A stretch of 64,000 nucleotides of DNA. It comes from Mycogone perniciosa (Eukaryota > Ascomycota > Sordariomycetes > Hypocreales > Hypocreaceae). The stretch lies in the NCBI GenBank assembly GCA_025331125.1, contig JAOALB010000020.1, positions 186,001 through 250,000 of the forward strand. Reading direction: 5' to 3'. How positions within the stretch are numbered: position 1 is the first letter of the stretch; each line of letters starts with the position of its first letter. Positions 22,238 through 33,348 of the stretch are shown piece by piece. A program made the translations under genes and the position numbers. Under the pieces are notes generated by a model, which ran no database searches, was not told the DNA's origin, and saw only the letters and a list, made by a program, of their open reading frames with translations.

Positions 22238-25200
22238 TCATTCCTCAAGCCCGCTAGGTCCAGCGAATTGCTCCAACTCCTCCCTCGCCCCCTGAATATC
22301 CTCCACGCGAATTCCACTCCTATCGCACATGCCCCTGAAAATACCGCCCTGCTTCCACAACTCGAGAGGTGTATCAAGCTCGGCGATCTTTCCCGCGTCC
22401 ATGACGCAGATGCGATTGAAGCCGATAATCGTCCGCAGACGGTGCGCAATGCACAGCAGTGTCTTGCCCTTGAAGCCCGTGGCCATGGTCTTCTGGATCT
22501 TGTCATCTGTCTCCATGTCTACGGAGGAGGTGGCTTCGTCGCAGACGATGATCTGCGAGCCGCGGACCAAGGCGCGTGCGAGGGCCATGAGTTGGCGCTG
22601 GCCGAGGGAGAAGTTGAGGCCGTCTTCTTCGACAATGCTGTCGAGGTGGATGCGTGAAGGGTCATTTCTACGGTCCTCGAAGTCGGCGTCTGTGGGGACA
22701 AGGTCAGCTTGGCGAAGAGCAGACCAGAGCTCTAGATCGGTATGTTCGTTGAAAGGATCCAGGTTACTGCGGACGGTGCCGTGGAAGAGGGTTGGGTCTT
22801 GTGGAATGATCGCAAGGCGGGAGCGTAAGTCATAGAGACCGATGGTAGAGATGTTGATGCCGTCAATGGAGATGGATCCCCCTGAGATCTCGACAAGTCG
22901 GAACAGAGTGCTCATGATGGAACTCTTGCCCGCGCCGGTTCGACCAACGATGCCGATACGTTCTCCGCCCTTGACGTGTATCGACAGGCCTTGCAGAACA
23001 AGAGGGAGATTCGGCCGGTAACGCATTTCGACATTGTCGAAGACGATCTCTCCCTTCTCGGGCCAAGACTTCCGGACTTCAACAGTATGCAGCGGTGCTT
23101 CTTCTTCCAGCTCGCTGCCGTAGTAGCGAAGACGCTCGACAGCGTTCATGCCGTTCTCGACTTCTGCCAATTGCCGGATAGAGAATTGGAGCATCTGGAC
23201 AATAGAGAGGATATAACTCAAGACCAGACCACCAATGGAAGGATCAACGCTAAAACGTGATGTAACAACCAGGATTCCGACCACAAAGACAAGCAAGGTG
23301 CCTATGAAATCAAGACGGACGGACAGCCACCGCTGGTTAGAAAAGGTAAGGTAGTAAGCGCTGTTCATATCATCAATGGAGTCACGAAGGTCCTTGACAA
23401 ATTGGTCTTTCAGTCCGTATGCGCGGATAGACGCAACACCAGTAAGACCCTCTCCGAACTTGGCAAAGACGTTGGATCGCAGAACGGATTCATATCGTTT
23501 CACCTCTCGGGCCGACGCTCGGTAGTATGCCGCAGCCAGGATAAAGAGGATATACAAAGGTCCGAGAGCAATGGCAAAGTAATGGAAATAGGCGATGATG
23601 AGTGCAAAGACGGCAGTGACCATCGCTAGAGTGAAGAAGTACATCCGGATGGCGTCCGTGAGATTGTTGTCCATAACGTCGACATCTCGCGAGAAGCGGT
23701 TGGTGATACGTCCTAAGGGTGTAGTGTCAAAGAACGACATAGGTGCCCGCAGGACGCGGAAGACAGCCTCGCGGAGCATAACCTTGCTAGAGTTTGTACC
23801 CAGGATGGAGAGTACCACGGAGAAAAGAAACAAGAGGAAAGCCTGGAATGCACCGAGACCTGCATAGATGCCAATGTACTGGCCCGTTGATAGGTTGTAC
23901 TTGTTCGAAGTCCAGTAGGAGAGCCACAGACTGGTCATGATATTGGCGCCTTGAGAAAGGATTAGGAGGAATAGGAGGATCGGAGCGTTGAGCATTGTGC
24001 CTGACGCACGAATGTATGCCCCGTATACAGACCATGGCACGCTGTCCTCTGCCTTCTCCTCCTGTTGCATGAGAGCAGCACCCTTCTTGTTTTTCTTATT
24101 CTTGCGCGCCTCAGCAGTCTCGGTCTGCGTCAACTGCGTCATCTTGGCATCGCCGCCTTCATCTTCTAGCTTCTCTTCAATGGCAGTGGTTTCCATCATA
24201 GCCCGGAAGCCTTTGTGATCGCGCATGAGATTCTCAAAAGTGTCAACCGCTTGAATCTTTCCAGCCTCCATCCAGACGATTCTGTCGCAACGGCTGAGAA
24301 CCCAGAGTTGGTGAGTAGCGAGGATACGGCACTTGTCCTTGAGAAGGCCCAGAATAGCATTATCGAAAATATGGCGGCCAACATGGGCATCAACAGCACT
24401 CAGGGGGTCGTCCATGAGAACAATGTCGGCATCGAAATAGATCGCTCGTGCAATGTTCAGGCGCTGCTTCTGGCCTCCGGAAATCGTGATACCTCGTTCG
24501 CCGATTTCAGTCTGATCACCATTGGGTAGCATGTCAAGATCAGGCTGAAGAGCACATCTGTTGAATGGCTAGTTAGTCTCATGAGATCTGAAAACGTAGA
24601 GGGATGCAACTCACGCTCGAATAACCTCCTTGTACCAATCCTTATCCATATCTTTGCCAAAAATGATGTTATCCTGCAACGAAGTGTTCTGAATCCAAGC
24701 ATACTGAGGGCAGAACGCTCTAGAGGCACCAAAGACGACATCTCCACTTGTCTTCCTCATGTCACCCGCAAGGGCAGCGAGCAGCGAGCTCTTTCCGCTA
24801 CCAACAGTACCAATAACGGTAATCAACTCATTTCGTCCAGCTTGGAGGTTGAGGTCTTGCAGCTTAAAGGGTTCTCGCTCTTCCACAAGAGTATCAGTGT
24901 CTTCCCCCGAAGAAGTGGGCCGAGAGGCTTCTTGTGGCTTATCTGCCTTGTTGGCACTCTTCTTGTCCTTCGTGGCGCCGACACTCTTGTCGGAATCTTG
25001 ATTTGGCGTTTTCTCCCATGTGAAGGAGGCATTGAGCAGTTCAATGGCATGTTCTCCCTCAGGCTTGTGAATGGCATCCTCCTCCTGTTCCTCTTCGAGG
25101 AGAAATTTCTCGATACGCTGCATGGACGACCAAGCGTCGATTGTCTGACCGAGGACAAGAGGCAAGAGATTGAGGGGAATTCTGAGACTGTTAAACAAGG

Positions 25201-26739
25201 CAAGGGATGAGAAGATTTCAGCAGGAGCCAGGTCGTGGTTTGTAAGAGAGTAGGTGATGAATGCCAGCATGGATGCAAAGATGGGCATCGACATGCTTAC
25301 AGCATTGACAGCGTTGCGAATAGCCAGCAAGATCTGGATGGAGTAAATCTCCTTGGAACGAATCTCTCCGAGGCGGTTGATGAAGGCCTTCTCCCAGCCA
25401 AAATATTTGACAAAACGGACAGATTGAAGGATCTCTTGAGTGAGCGAGACACGCTTGTCGGTGATTTTGTTGATCTCTCTTCGCCGACGGAAGAGGCTTT
25501 GGACGGCTCTTGTCAACAAAGGAACCCCGATAATGAGGAATCCAAAGCCAGCTAGGGCGCTGTACGTCAAGTTGATGAGCAAGAGGATAAGAGTAATGAT
25601 ACAGGCGACGGGAGAAGTCCAAATCAAGTGAAAAAGGGCAGAGCACTGGTCAATACGGTATGTGTCGACGCTCATCAAGTTGGTAATACGGCCGTTACCC
25701 CAGCCGGCGCCCTGATCGTCGGGCTTACCCCTGTTGCCCCTTTTCTCATTATTCTTGTTATTTTCCTTCTCCTTGCCTTTTCCTTTCTCGTCCTGCTCGT
25801 TCGTCTCCGGCATCATGGTCTCTTTGGCGGTGCCAGCTTTAGCACGCCCAGATATCACCATGGACTTTTCATAGATAAGCCCAATCAAGACGCCACGGCT
25901 CTGGCCTCCTATCATCATACCTCGATAGATGAAGTGGCTCGTGCAGATGCTCTGCAAAACTTGCATGATGGTGACACCGAGGACCAAGCCGATACCGCGG
26001 CCAATATTGGGAGGCACCCCGTCAGAAATGTTGGCGAAATAGGCTTCGGTTGCAAATTGGATCAAGTACCGGAGGAGGAAGGGGGATAAGACTTGCATGA
26101 CTGATCCAAAGAAGGAGCAAAAGCCGCCAAGCCAGAACTCAAAGAAGAAGCTCTCATGCAAGGCCCAGAGGAGAGGATGCTTTTCTCCCTTCTCGATTCG
26201 TCTCTGAAAGGCATCCTTGACCTTGCGTGTAAGTGGTTCAGAAGCTCGGTCTGGGTTGACGAGCCAGATGTCTTGGTTATCCAGTTGCCGTTTGTATCCA
26301 GTCTGCAAACGTCGTGTTAGTGCACCACTCGTGGCAGAACGTTTCAAGGACCATATATGCAAGCTCAACTTACCGTCATAAGAGGCGTCATCCAATGAAA
26401 GACCAGCTTGCTAAAGAAGCCAGCCTGGTACTCCTTGCATACCGTGCGCTCCTTGGGAATTGGTGGGATGCTGCCCCAGCGCAGGGGATTCACCTTGTAC
26501 CATGGCTTTAACCTCTGTTTGACCACAGGCGTTGTCGCCACACTGACATCGGTGACATGACTCTTGGTCTCTCTTAATCTCGAATTCGAAGGGTCTTTTT
26601 CACTTCCATCGTCATTAGGTTCGATTTTCTCTATTCCGTCGCCCCTCTCCTCACTATCACTATGGCTCTCGGTCGTGGGTTGAATATTGGCCTCGGAAGC
26701 TTTTAATTCTTTCTCAACACCGGAATCTGCCATTGCCAT
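22238..26739 (-). CDS. yor1: Yor1-like ABC multidrug transporter (ABCC/MRP family)
   Basis: Three exons: 26739-26374, 26302-24615 and 24557-22238, giving 1457 aa, the size of yeast Yor1 (1477 aa). The layout is TMD1-NBD1-TMD2-NBD2 without the extra N-terminal TMD0 of long MRPs. The first 90 residues are hydrophilic and acidic; the first family block is FFSKLVFHWMTPLM joined to TGYKRQLDNQDIW. NBD1 has Walker A GTVGSGKSS (about 620-628), signature ISGGQ (710-714) and Walker B IVLMDD (730-735). NBD2 has Walker A GRTGAGKSS (about 1215-1222), signature FSLGQRQ and Walker B IIVCDEATSS. Aspartate at the NBD1 glutamate position is the usual ABCC asymmetry, with one degenerate site. Yor1 exports organic anions, oligomycin and phosphatidylethanolamine at the plasma membrane. 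A long acidic/Lys-rich insert (NKNNEKRGNRGK) lies in a cytoplasmic loop of TMD1. Drug specificity cannot be read from sequence. Confidence 0.93.
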
Positions 26740-28182
26740 TGCTGGGCATAGTATAACGCGCCACTAACAGCGATCTCATTCAAAGGTTCGATTAGCGCCA
26801 ACGGGTCGATACGAGTATTCGGATGTGGAGTCGTCGAGTCTGGACGGAACTAGGCCCAGAACATGTATCGCCAAGGCACGGGTTATTTAGAAAGAAAGAA
26901 TGAAGAGACTATAGTAAACAGGAAAGAGGCGAGTCGACAGAGTTACCAGGTACCGGGGATGGCATCGTTTAAATCGAGCGGAGCAAACATTACAAAACAA
27001 AGTGGATAGGAAACTAGCCGTTGATTCCCGTTTGGAGCACCCCTTGGCGAGACCGAGAGAATGGACATTTCGAGCCATCAAGTCCGAACTCCATTAGAGC
27101 ATGGAACAGGGGTGCCACGCATACTAGCAAGAACAGGCAAGGAGGTCGGAGGCATTAAGAACCGATGGCTTCGTAGACCAGACACCCATGGTGGAGGTGG
27201 CGCCATTGAAACTGTGGGGGGCGACTATTCGAAGAGAAATTGATACGAAGCCAACAGGTCAGTATTTTAGTATTTAACCCATAGGACTGATATGATAAGG
27301 CGGTCAGCGCTGTTACCCATGCATTGTCATGTAAGTCAACTGCTGGTGGGCAATATGGAGAGAGCTTTATGAACTTGCAATAGTCATGTAGGGACAACAC
27401 AAAAGAACGACAACCCATGCAACAATCTACTTGTATGTATATAGGCATCTCATCCGTATAGCGGGCCGGGATGATAGATGACTCTTAGATTCCGTACGAG
27501 TACAGAGTGAATGTTGTGTCCTAGGTATCTAAACAAAGGCTGAATTGTGGGCTCCGCACCTCTTCATACCCACACCCGGATTCCGTACCCGTTTCTAGTA
27601 CGAGTACAATGTGATAGTGTATACGGAGTAGCCTAGCAAGCTTTGATTACCTAGTCGATATCACGTCACGGGTTCTCAATGGGAAGACCCACATTGTGCT
27701 AAGAATCGGCAACGGAATTCGGAATCCCGGCCGACAGCACAAAACTGCATTCCGGGTTTGAGAGGAAGCATTGCTGTTTGGGAAAGCGATACGAAGCAGA
27801 TACTACCGAATACCTAATAATACTAGTACTCGTATATCAACTTGCCCTACATAATGGTCCGGATCACTCCGTACGAATCAGGCTCTAAACCCCCGTCTTC
27901 CGGAAGGTGCCCTGAAAACGAGAATAAGCTTATTCCTCCTATCAATAGGTATTATCGCACATTTCGTTGCCGTCCTTCCGACGTCCGATGGGATGATTTG
28001 GGTCTCCACCTCGTTTTGTGTGCCGCTTCGGCGCCGGACACGGATCACGGCCTCCGTCCCACCAATGCATTCACGTGACCAATCACGGAAGCAAGATTGT
28101 TCCAGGACCTTTCCAAAAGAAGCCTTTTTTGGTGAGACAAGAAAAACGTCAAGCACGACATCAAGCTTCCATCGACTCTCCG
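26740..28182. other. Divergent promoter region, ABC transporter / csl4
   Basis: About 1.44 kb between divergent starts. It has one TACGGAGTA word at 27622-27630 and several TACGAGTA words (27498, 27600, 27828). An open minus frame of 139 codons (27878-28297) overlaps the csl4 start and is judged a shadow. No RNA gene is seen. Confidence 0.5.
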
Positions 28183-28871
28183 ATGGCTGTCGATAACGTC
28201 CCGACCCTCGCCATACCGGGCAAGGTCCTGGGCCCCATATCGAAATATGCGGCCGGCCCAGGCACACACATCTACGAGGGCAATATTGTCTCATCATTGA
28301 TGGGCAATGTCACCGTTACGGCTCCGGCCAAAGCGCCAGGTCCGGTCAAGCGATTGAACAAGATCACTGCCCCTACGGCCGACGAGCTGGCCACGATTTC
28401 CGTTGCCAGGCACGGCCGCAAGCGCGAGGTCCTTCCGGATGTCAACAATATTGTATTGGCCCGGGTGGTGCGTTTGATGCCGAAGCAGGCTATTGTAGTG
28501 ATCCAGCAAGTCAGCGACACGGTCCTGCAGACGGAGTGGCAGGGCGTGATACGGGTACAAGATGTGAGAGCCACGGAGAAGGACAAGGTCAAGATCCATG
28601 AGTCATTCAAGCCGGGCGATGTCGTTCGCGCGCAGGTGGTAAGAGGAGCCTTTCGAGATGACATATTTCGCAAAGTGGAAACTAATTTCAAATATGGTAG
28701 ATTTCCCTAGGTGACCAGGCCAATTACTATCTCTCCACCGCTTCGAACGAATTGGGCGTCATCATGGCAACAAGTGATGCTGGCAACGACATGGTGCCGA
28801 TCAGCTGGAAAGAGTTCAAGGACCCCGAGACTGGCGCGAGCGAGCTGAGAAAGGTTGCCAAACCAAGCTGA
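28183..28871 (+). CDS. csl4: Csl4, cap subunit of the RNA exosome
   Basis: Two exons, 28183-28638 and 28701-28871 (62-nt intron, GTAAGA donor, GGTAG acceptor), giving 208 aa. Csl4 (EXOSC1) is one of three S1/KH cap proteins on the exosome ring and guides RNA to the 3'-5' exonucleases in nucleus and cytoplasm. The N-terminal domain is seen as TLAIPGKVLGPISKYAAGPG, THIYEGNIVSSLMGNV. The S1 domain follows: VNNIVLARVVRLMPKQAIVV, GVIRVQDVRATEKDKVKIHE, SFKPGDVVRAQVV joined to ISLGDQANYYLSTASNELGV. The family's C-terminal zinc-ribbon is reduced: SWKEFKDPETGASELRKVAK lacks the paired Cys seen in animal and archaeal members, as in other fungi. The start is the ATG just before the first conserved block. 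Confidence 0.95.
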
Positions 28872-29780
28872 GGCTCCTGTCCCCGTATTTAACATGTTGC
28901 AAACGCCATTCGGCCAGGCGCACAATTACATCTGACTGCACTATACAGCCGACAATCAAGTGTGCATCCGGTGGCATGAATGTTATCCCAGCAACTATCT
29001 CCAAGGCCATGGCTAGATGCCCAGGAATCAGGCCATGTTTTCGGGATTTGGCATCTGTTCCACCTCGAACGGGACTAGTGGTGGTGATAATATGGGGGAA
29101 TATCCACTATTTCATCACATTTGCTCAATTGGGCATATTGGATGTTATTTCCTACCCCTGGTTAGAGGCTATGAAGTTGTTCACTATGGGGGATACATCA
29201 AGCCTGTCCGAAAGGCAGGTAATTTCAACGGCTACTTTTGATCGTTGCATGCCTGTATTAGTATTAATACTGCATCTATTGCAAGCTCTAGATACCCATC
29301 AATAGATCTGCGTGAGACGAAGATGCTTGAGGTGTAAATCCTCAAGAGTTATTACCAAAGTGCCGAAATGCCCAATGATTGCCTTGATGCTCTATAACAT
29401 TTACTCGTAGGGACAGGTTACCTGATATCCCTCTAGCTTTTGCCCACCATCCTCGATTTACGAAAGCACATAATCAGCAATACAGTAATTATTAATACCC
29501 ATTTGAATATATCAATTTATGTAGATCCTGTTGCTGTTCCATATATCATGTACGGAGTACGAGTACGAATAATTCTCTGGTAAAAATAGGTACCGGGTTT
29601 AAGTGGGCTGTCCGGGGCGGGTAACATTAGCAGCTTCCGTACTCCTGTCACGCTCCACAAACACTCTCACACATGCCATCATCATCCTGTCGCCCCGCCA
29701 GCGCCTCGGCTTTCTTCATAACCTTCAACATTTCGTCCTGCGATACTCCGAGAAGCTCTCCCCTATCGCCATAACTTAGA
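28872..29780. other. Intergenic region between csl4 and the Sec2-domain gene
   Basis: About 910 bases, AT-leaning in its second half. A TACGGAGTA word at 29551-29559 is followed directly by TACGAGTA-type words. No coding frame is supported. Confidence 0.5.
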
Positions 29781-30542
29781 ATGTCGTCCACCATGGTCGC
29801 AACAGCAGCTGCGACAACCACAGCCCTAATCACCGACCGCACCCCTTCATGTTGTCCCAGCTGCGGCTTCACCATCTCCCCCCTCGAGAACGAGCCTCCC
29901 TCGACACAACTCCTTGAAGCCCAAGCGCGCATCGCTGAGCTTGAAACCCAAGTCTGCCTCCTCAACCAAAAAGCTACCGCCGCTATCGACCGCTGGACCG
30001 AATACGAAGCCGAACTCTCCAAACTGCGCACACAACTCTCCTCCTCTTCCTCCTCCTCCTCCTCCTCCCACCCAGATCCCTTAATGGGAGCGACGCAAAG
30101 TCCCACGCGCGCATCATTCTTCCAGAGTGGCGCTACTCGACTCTCTGCCCTGGTGTACCCGCGCAAGTCGGCCACACCTCCTGCTGCGGCGCAGCCTCCC
30201 ACAACTACATCGACCCCGTCAACGGAGGACTTGCTCGAGGCGCTGACGCGCGAAAAAACACTACGGAAGGCGGCAGAGGGGAGGCTTAGTGCTACGAGTA
30301 AAGAGATGGAGGAGTTGAGCGCGGCGCTGTTTGAGCAGGCGAATGAGATGGTGGCAGATGAGCGGCGCGCGAGGGCGAAGCTAGAGCAGCGTGTGGGTGA
30401 ACTGGAAAAGCGGGACGAGGAGAAGAAGAGGCGGTTGGACAGGTTGGAGTTGGCAATGGAGCGCATCGAGAGAGTGCGGAATCTTTTACAGGAGACGAAT
30501 GCGGTGATTTCCTCTGCAACTGCAGCGAAGAAGACACCATGA
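29781..30542 (+). CDS. Sec2-domain protein, probable Rab guanine-nucleotide exchange factor
   Basis: A single exon of 253 aa. The C-terminal half is a long coiled coil: LLEALTREKTLRKAAEGRLS, then MEELSAALFEQANEMVADER, RARAKLEQRVGELEKRDEEK. The LFEQANEMVADERR core is the GEF signature of the Sec2/Rabin8 family, which activates the Rab Sec4/Rab8 on secretory vesicles. At the N-terminus sits a small CCPSCG segment followed by a first coiled-coil stretch (LEAQARIAELETQVCLLNQK) and a tract of ten Ser encoded by TCC repeats. The protein is much shorter than yeast Sec2 (759 aa) and lacks the C-terminal targeting region, so it could be a short paralogue or the fungal form. The gene converges with pus4. 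The domain call is firm; the target Rab is not determined. Confidence 0.8.
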   Translation: MSSTMVATAAATTTALITDRTPSCCPSCGFTISPLENEPPSTQLLEAQARIAELETQVCLLNQKATAAIDRWTEYEAELSKLRTQLSSSSSSSSSSHPDPLMGATQSPTRASFFQSGATRLSALVYPRKSATPPAAAQPPTTTSTPSTEDLLEALTREKTLRKAAEGRLSATSKEMEELSAALFEQANEMVADERRARAKLEQRVGELEKRDEEKKRRLDRLELAMERIERVRNLLQETNAVISSATAAKKTP

Positions 30543-31022
30543 GTCCTGGGGACTGGACGGCCGGGGATGAACAGAAGGAAGGCAGGTCCTGTTTAGCCGA
30601 TGGCGTTTATGATTCTGGCATCGTTTATGGGTTTGTTTTTTGAGGCACTATGGCGGTTTGGACAATAAGGGAAGGGATTCTCCTAGAATCGGTGTTAATG
30701 GGGTTCTGTATACTAGATGACAGGGAGGGTATGGTAATGAGAATGAACAGATCAATCAATTATGAGTTTGTATTTCCAGATTCTCGGTGGTATGCCTTCT
30801 AGCTAAAGTCTCTTACTCCTTACGATTGCATGTTTACTTCTATTCGCCCTGCGACAGTGTTGCTTGCAAGAGGAGAATGAATACCGCCATGCCATGTATA
30901 TACCGTAGGCGTCGTTTTTCTGCCTCCAAACAGAGGGTCATCAGTCATCGTATTCCATCGCTTTCCATCCGTCCCTCCGTCCCTATCCCTACCCCATTCT
31001 CTCATCTCTAATCTTCTTTCGT
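30543..31022. other. Convergent 3' region, Sec2-domain gene / pus4
   Basis: About 480 bases between convergent stops. It holds both 3' UTRs; a CT-rich stretch precedes the pus4 stop. Nothing else is visible. Confidence 0.5.
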
Positions 31023-32596
31023 TCAGTCATCAAAACCATTCCACGACTTCTCATCGTCTGATTTGCCATGCTTACCATTAACGGGTTCCCGCTCCGGCTT
31101 GTCTCCACCATTCGAGGTCTTGGCCTGCACCTTGCGCGGTGGAGACGAGGGGGCATCGACAGATGGAGATCTTGATCGCTTCTCGGGCCGTGCGGCGGAC
31201 TGATTCTGTGCGGGGACCTTAGTATCCTGTTTCTTTTCTGGTGATTTCTTGGATGATTCATTTGTCTTTGAAGCTTGAGGGCCGGGCCAGTGTCCTTCAG
31301 GTTCTCCATTCCATCGCGCAAGCATATTGGCGACCTTGGGTCCCCAAACCTCCTCTCCCTTGGCCAGGTCGTCGTACTCGAGACAGTTTGTACCTCCAAC
31401 AGTAAAGTCACTCTGGCGGACACGGCACAGCTCCGCCATGAGACCAGCTGAGCCGAGTTTGGTACCCAAGTCATGGCAAAAGCTTCGGACATAGAATCCC
31501 GACGTGACCTTCAACCGGATCTTGGCGGCGGGAGGACCTTCATCGTTCCACGGTGGTGGCGTGCTCTCATCGGGCGACGGAGGAACAAGATTCTTCCCCT
31601 TGCTAGAATAGGTGGGTTGGGGTAATTGGCCGAGTGCGCCAGACATCAAAGCAGGGTGCTTCGACTGCCGTTGCTTCTTGGAGGGCGCGTCCTTGACAAG
31701 CTCATCTTGTCGCTCTTCGAACTTGCGCTTAAACGACTCGTGTGCTGCGACCGCCTGATCATCCTGTTCCTTCTCCTCTGGCGTGAGCTTTCTAGATGTC
31801 TCCTGCTGTTTCTTAATCCTCCACACTTGCTCAGCAAGGTTGCGCTCTGTCGCCTCTGCCTCTTCGGTCGGCCACCGATGGTTGTGCTTCTTGGGCTCAT
31901 ACCATTCCACAAGCTCAATCTTCAAGACTTCAATCTCCCTTCCTTGAATCTCCCTGGGTATAGGCTTCCCCTCGCGCGCATACTCGTAGAGTGGCTTGCC
32001 GTTCATTTTCAGCGCCGAATAGAGCGGCGGAATCTGAATCTGCTTCCCCTTGAAGGCCTCCAGCTCCTTCTCTAACATTTCTTTCGTGATGTGGTCGTAT
32101 GGCCGCTTCGTGAGGACACGACCCACTCGATCGTACGTGTCGGTGCTTGCGCCAAAGACAACAATCGTTTCGTAAGTCTTTGAGCAGTCGAGGAATTGCG
32201 GCAGCAGCTTCGTCGCAGACCCAATGCCCATGATTAACACTCCCGTCGCCAGCGGGTCTAAGGTGCCCCCATGGCCAATCTTGACTTGGGATGCCTTCTT
32301 CTCAGCTTTGCGCCGCATGAATTGACCGCCTGACTCCTTCAGGCGCCGCGCCACCTCTGCTTCGATCATGGGCTTGAAGAAAGCAGATGGGTTGAAGTGT
32401 TGCTGACATTCTCGCAGAACCTGGGCAGAGCTAAGGCCGCAAGGCTTGTTGATGGCTATGGAACCGAAAAGTCATGTCAGTAAATGCACAACAACTGGCG
32501 CGTCAAGAGTGATGCTGCGAAAAGCGAAAAAAAGAACAGCCAACGAAGGGAGCTTTGCCTACCGAAGATGCCATCCCGGACGACGTCCGAAGCCAT
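31023..32596 (-). CDS. pus4: Pus4, tRNA pseudouridine-55 synthase (TruB family)
   Basis: Two exons: 32596-32563 and 32455-31023, giving 488 aa. Pus4 makes pseudouridine 55 in the T-loop of cytosolic and mitochondrial tRNAs. The join (GTAGGC donor, CATAG acceptor) restores DGIFAINKPCGLSSAQVLRE, the first TruB motif. Motif II, KIGHGGTLDPLATGVL, carries the catalytic Asp at about residue 78. KTYETIVVFGASTDTYDRVG and GFYVRSFCHDLGTKLGSAGL are the later core blocks. The enzyme has a large charged insert (about residues 205-290) and a C-terminal tail of about 90 residues rich in Lys, Ser and Pro, possibly for RNA or nuclear targeting. In-frame ATGs at 32626 and 32674 could extend the N-terminus by 10 or 26 residues (SSSSLYPSKIRMRRLGKAL), a basic stretch that might act as a mitochondrial presequence. 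I chose 32596, nearest the conserved core. Confidence 0.92.
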
Positions 32597-33348
32597 TCTC
32601 GATAGCGCTTTTCCAAGCCGTCGCATGCGAATCTTGCTTGGGTAAAGAGATGAAGAGGAGAAGTTTGCGCACAAGGAGGGTGGATGCGAATAAATAAATG
32701 AGCTGCGACTCAGTTCTCACCCGAGTCCTCACTTATTGAGCATTCAGGACAGCCTCACTGCAAGGTGAAGAAAAAAAAGTTAGCGGGCAGCGATAAGTGA
32801 TAAGAGGGCGTACCCGCTAGAGTACGGAGCAGTACTTCCTAGGTGCTGAAGCTTGCAACAGCACATAGGCGGGGTATCCATGGCGGTACCTCCAGGCTCT
32901 CAAGGCCTGTTGTATCCCTGTAGTATCTCCAGCACAGGTGCCCCGATTCCCATTTCAGCACAGTGGCTGCCCCTCTGACGCCCATTAATCGCGGATCTTA
33001 ATGACGGCGCGTCAATGCGCCAAGCCGAACAGACCTCTTTCATCCTTACGTGCACATACTAAACTTATTCCTGACCAGAATCACCACATTGCTATCACCA
33101 TTTCTTCACCCGCCTTTCAACGCTTCACGAATACCGACCACTTCAACCGATCACACCAGCGAAGCACAGTCTTACCCATCTACTATCTGTCTGGTAGTAC
33201 TAGTATAATACCTTCATCACACCACAATTCTTGCTATCGATCCCGATCTCCGATCACCCGCAATCCACCCACTCACTACATCAACCATCTCTGAACCAAC
33301 GAGGGTGCGGCATCGTCGCCCAATGGTCGCCCACAAACCTGAATCGAG
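32597..33348. other. Divergent promoter region, pus4 / RFTS-domain gene
   Basis: About 750 bases between divergent starts. The plus strand from 33000 is C- and A-rich with few G, typical of a fungal 5' leader. A related word (TACGGAGCA) lies near 32822. No gene is supported here. Confidence 0.5.

Noticed and set aside
30021..30068. TCC repeat in the Sec2-domain gene as a non-coding microsatellite
   Set aside because: It stays in frame as a poly-Ser tract inside a convincing coiled-coil protein, so it is part of the coding sequence.
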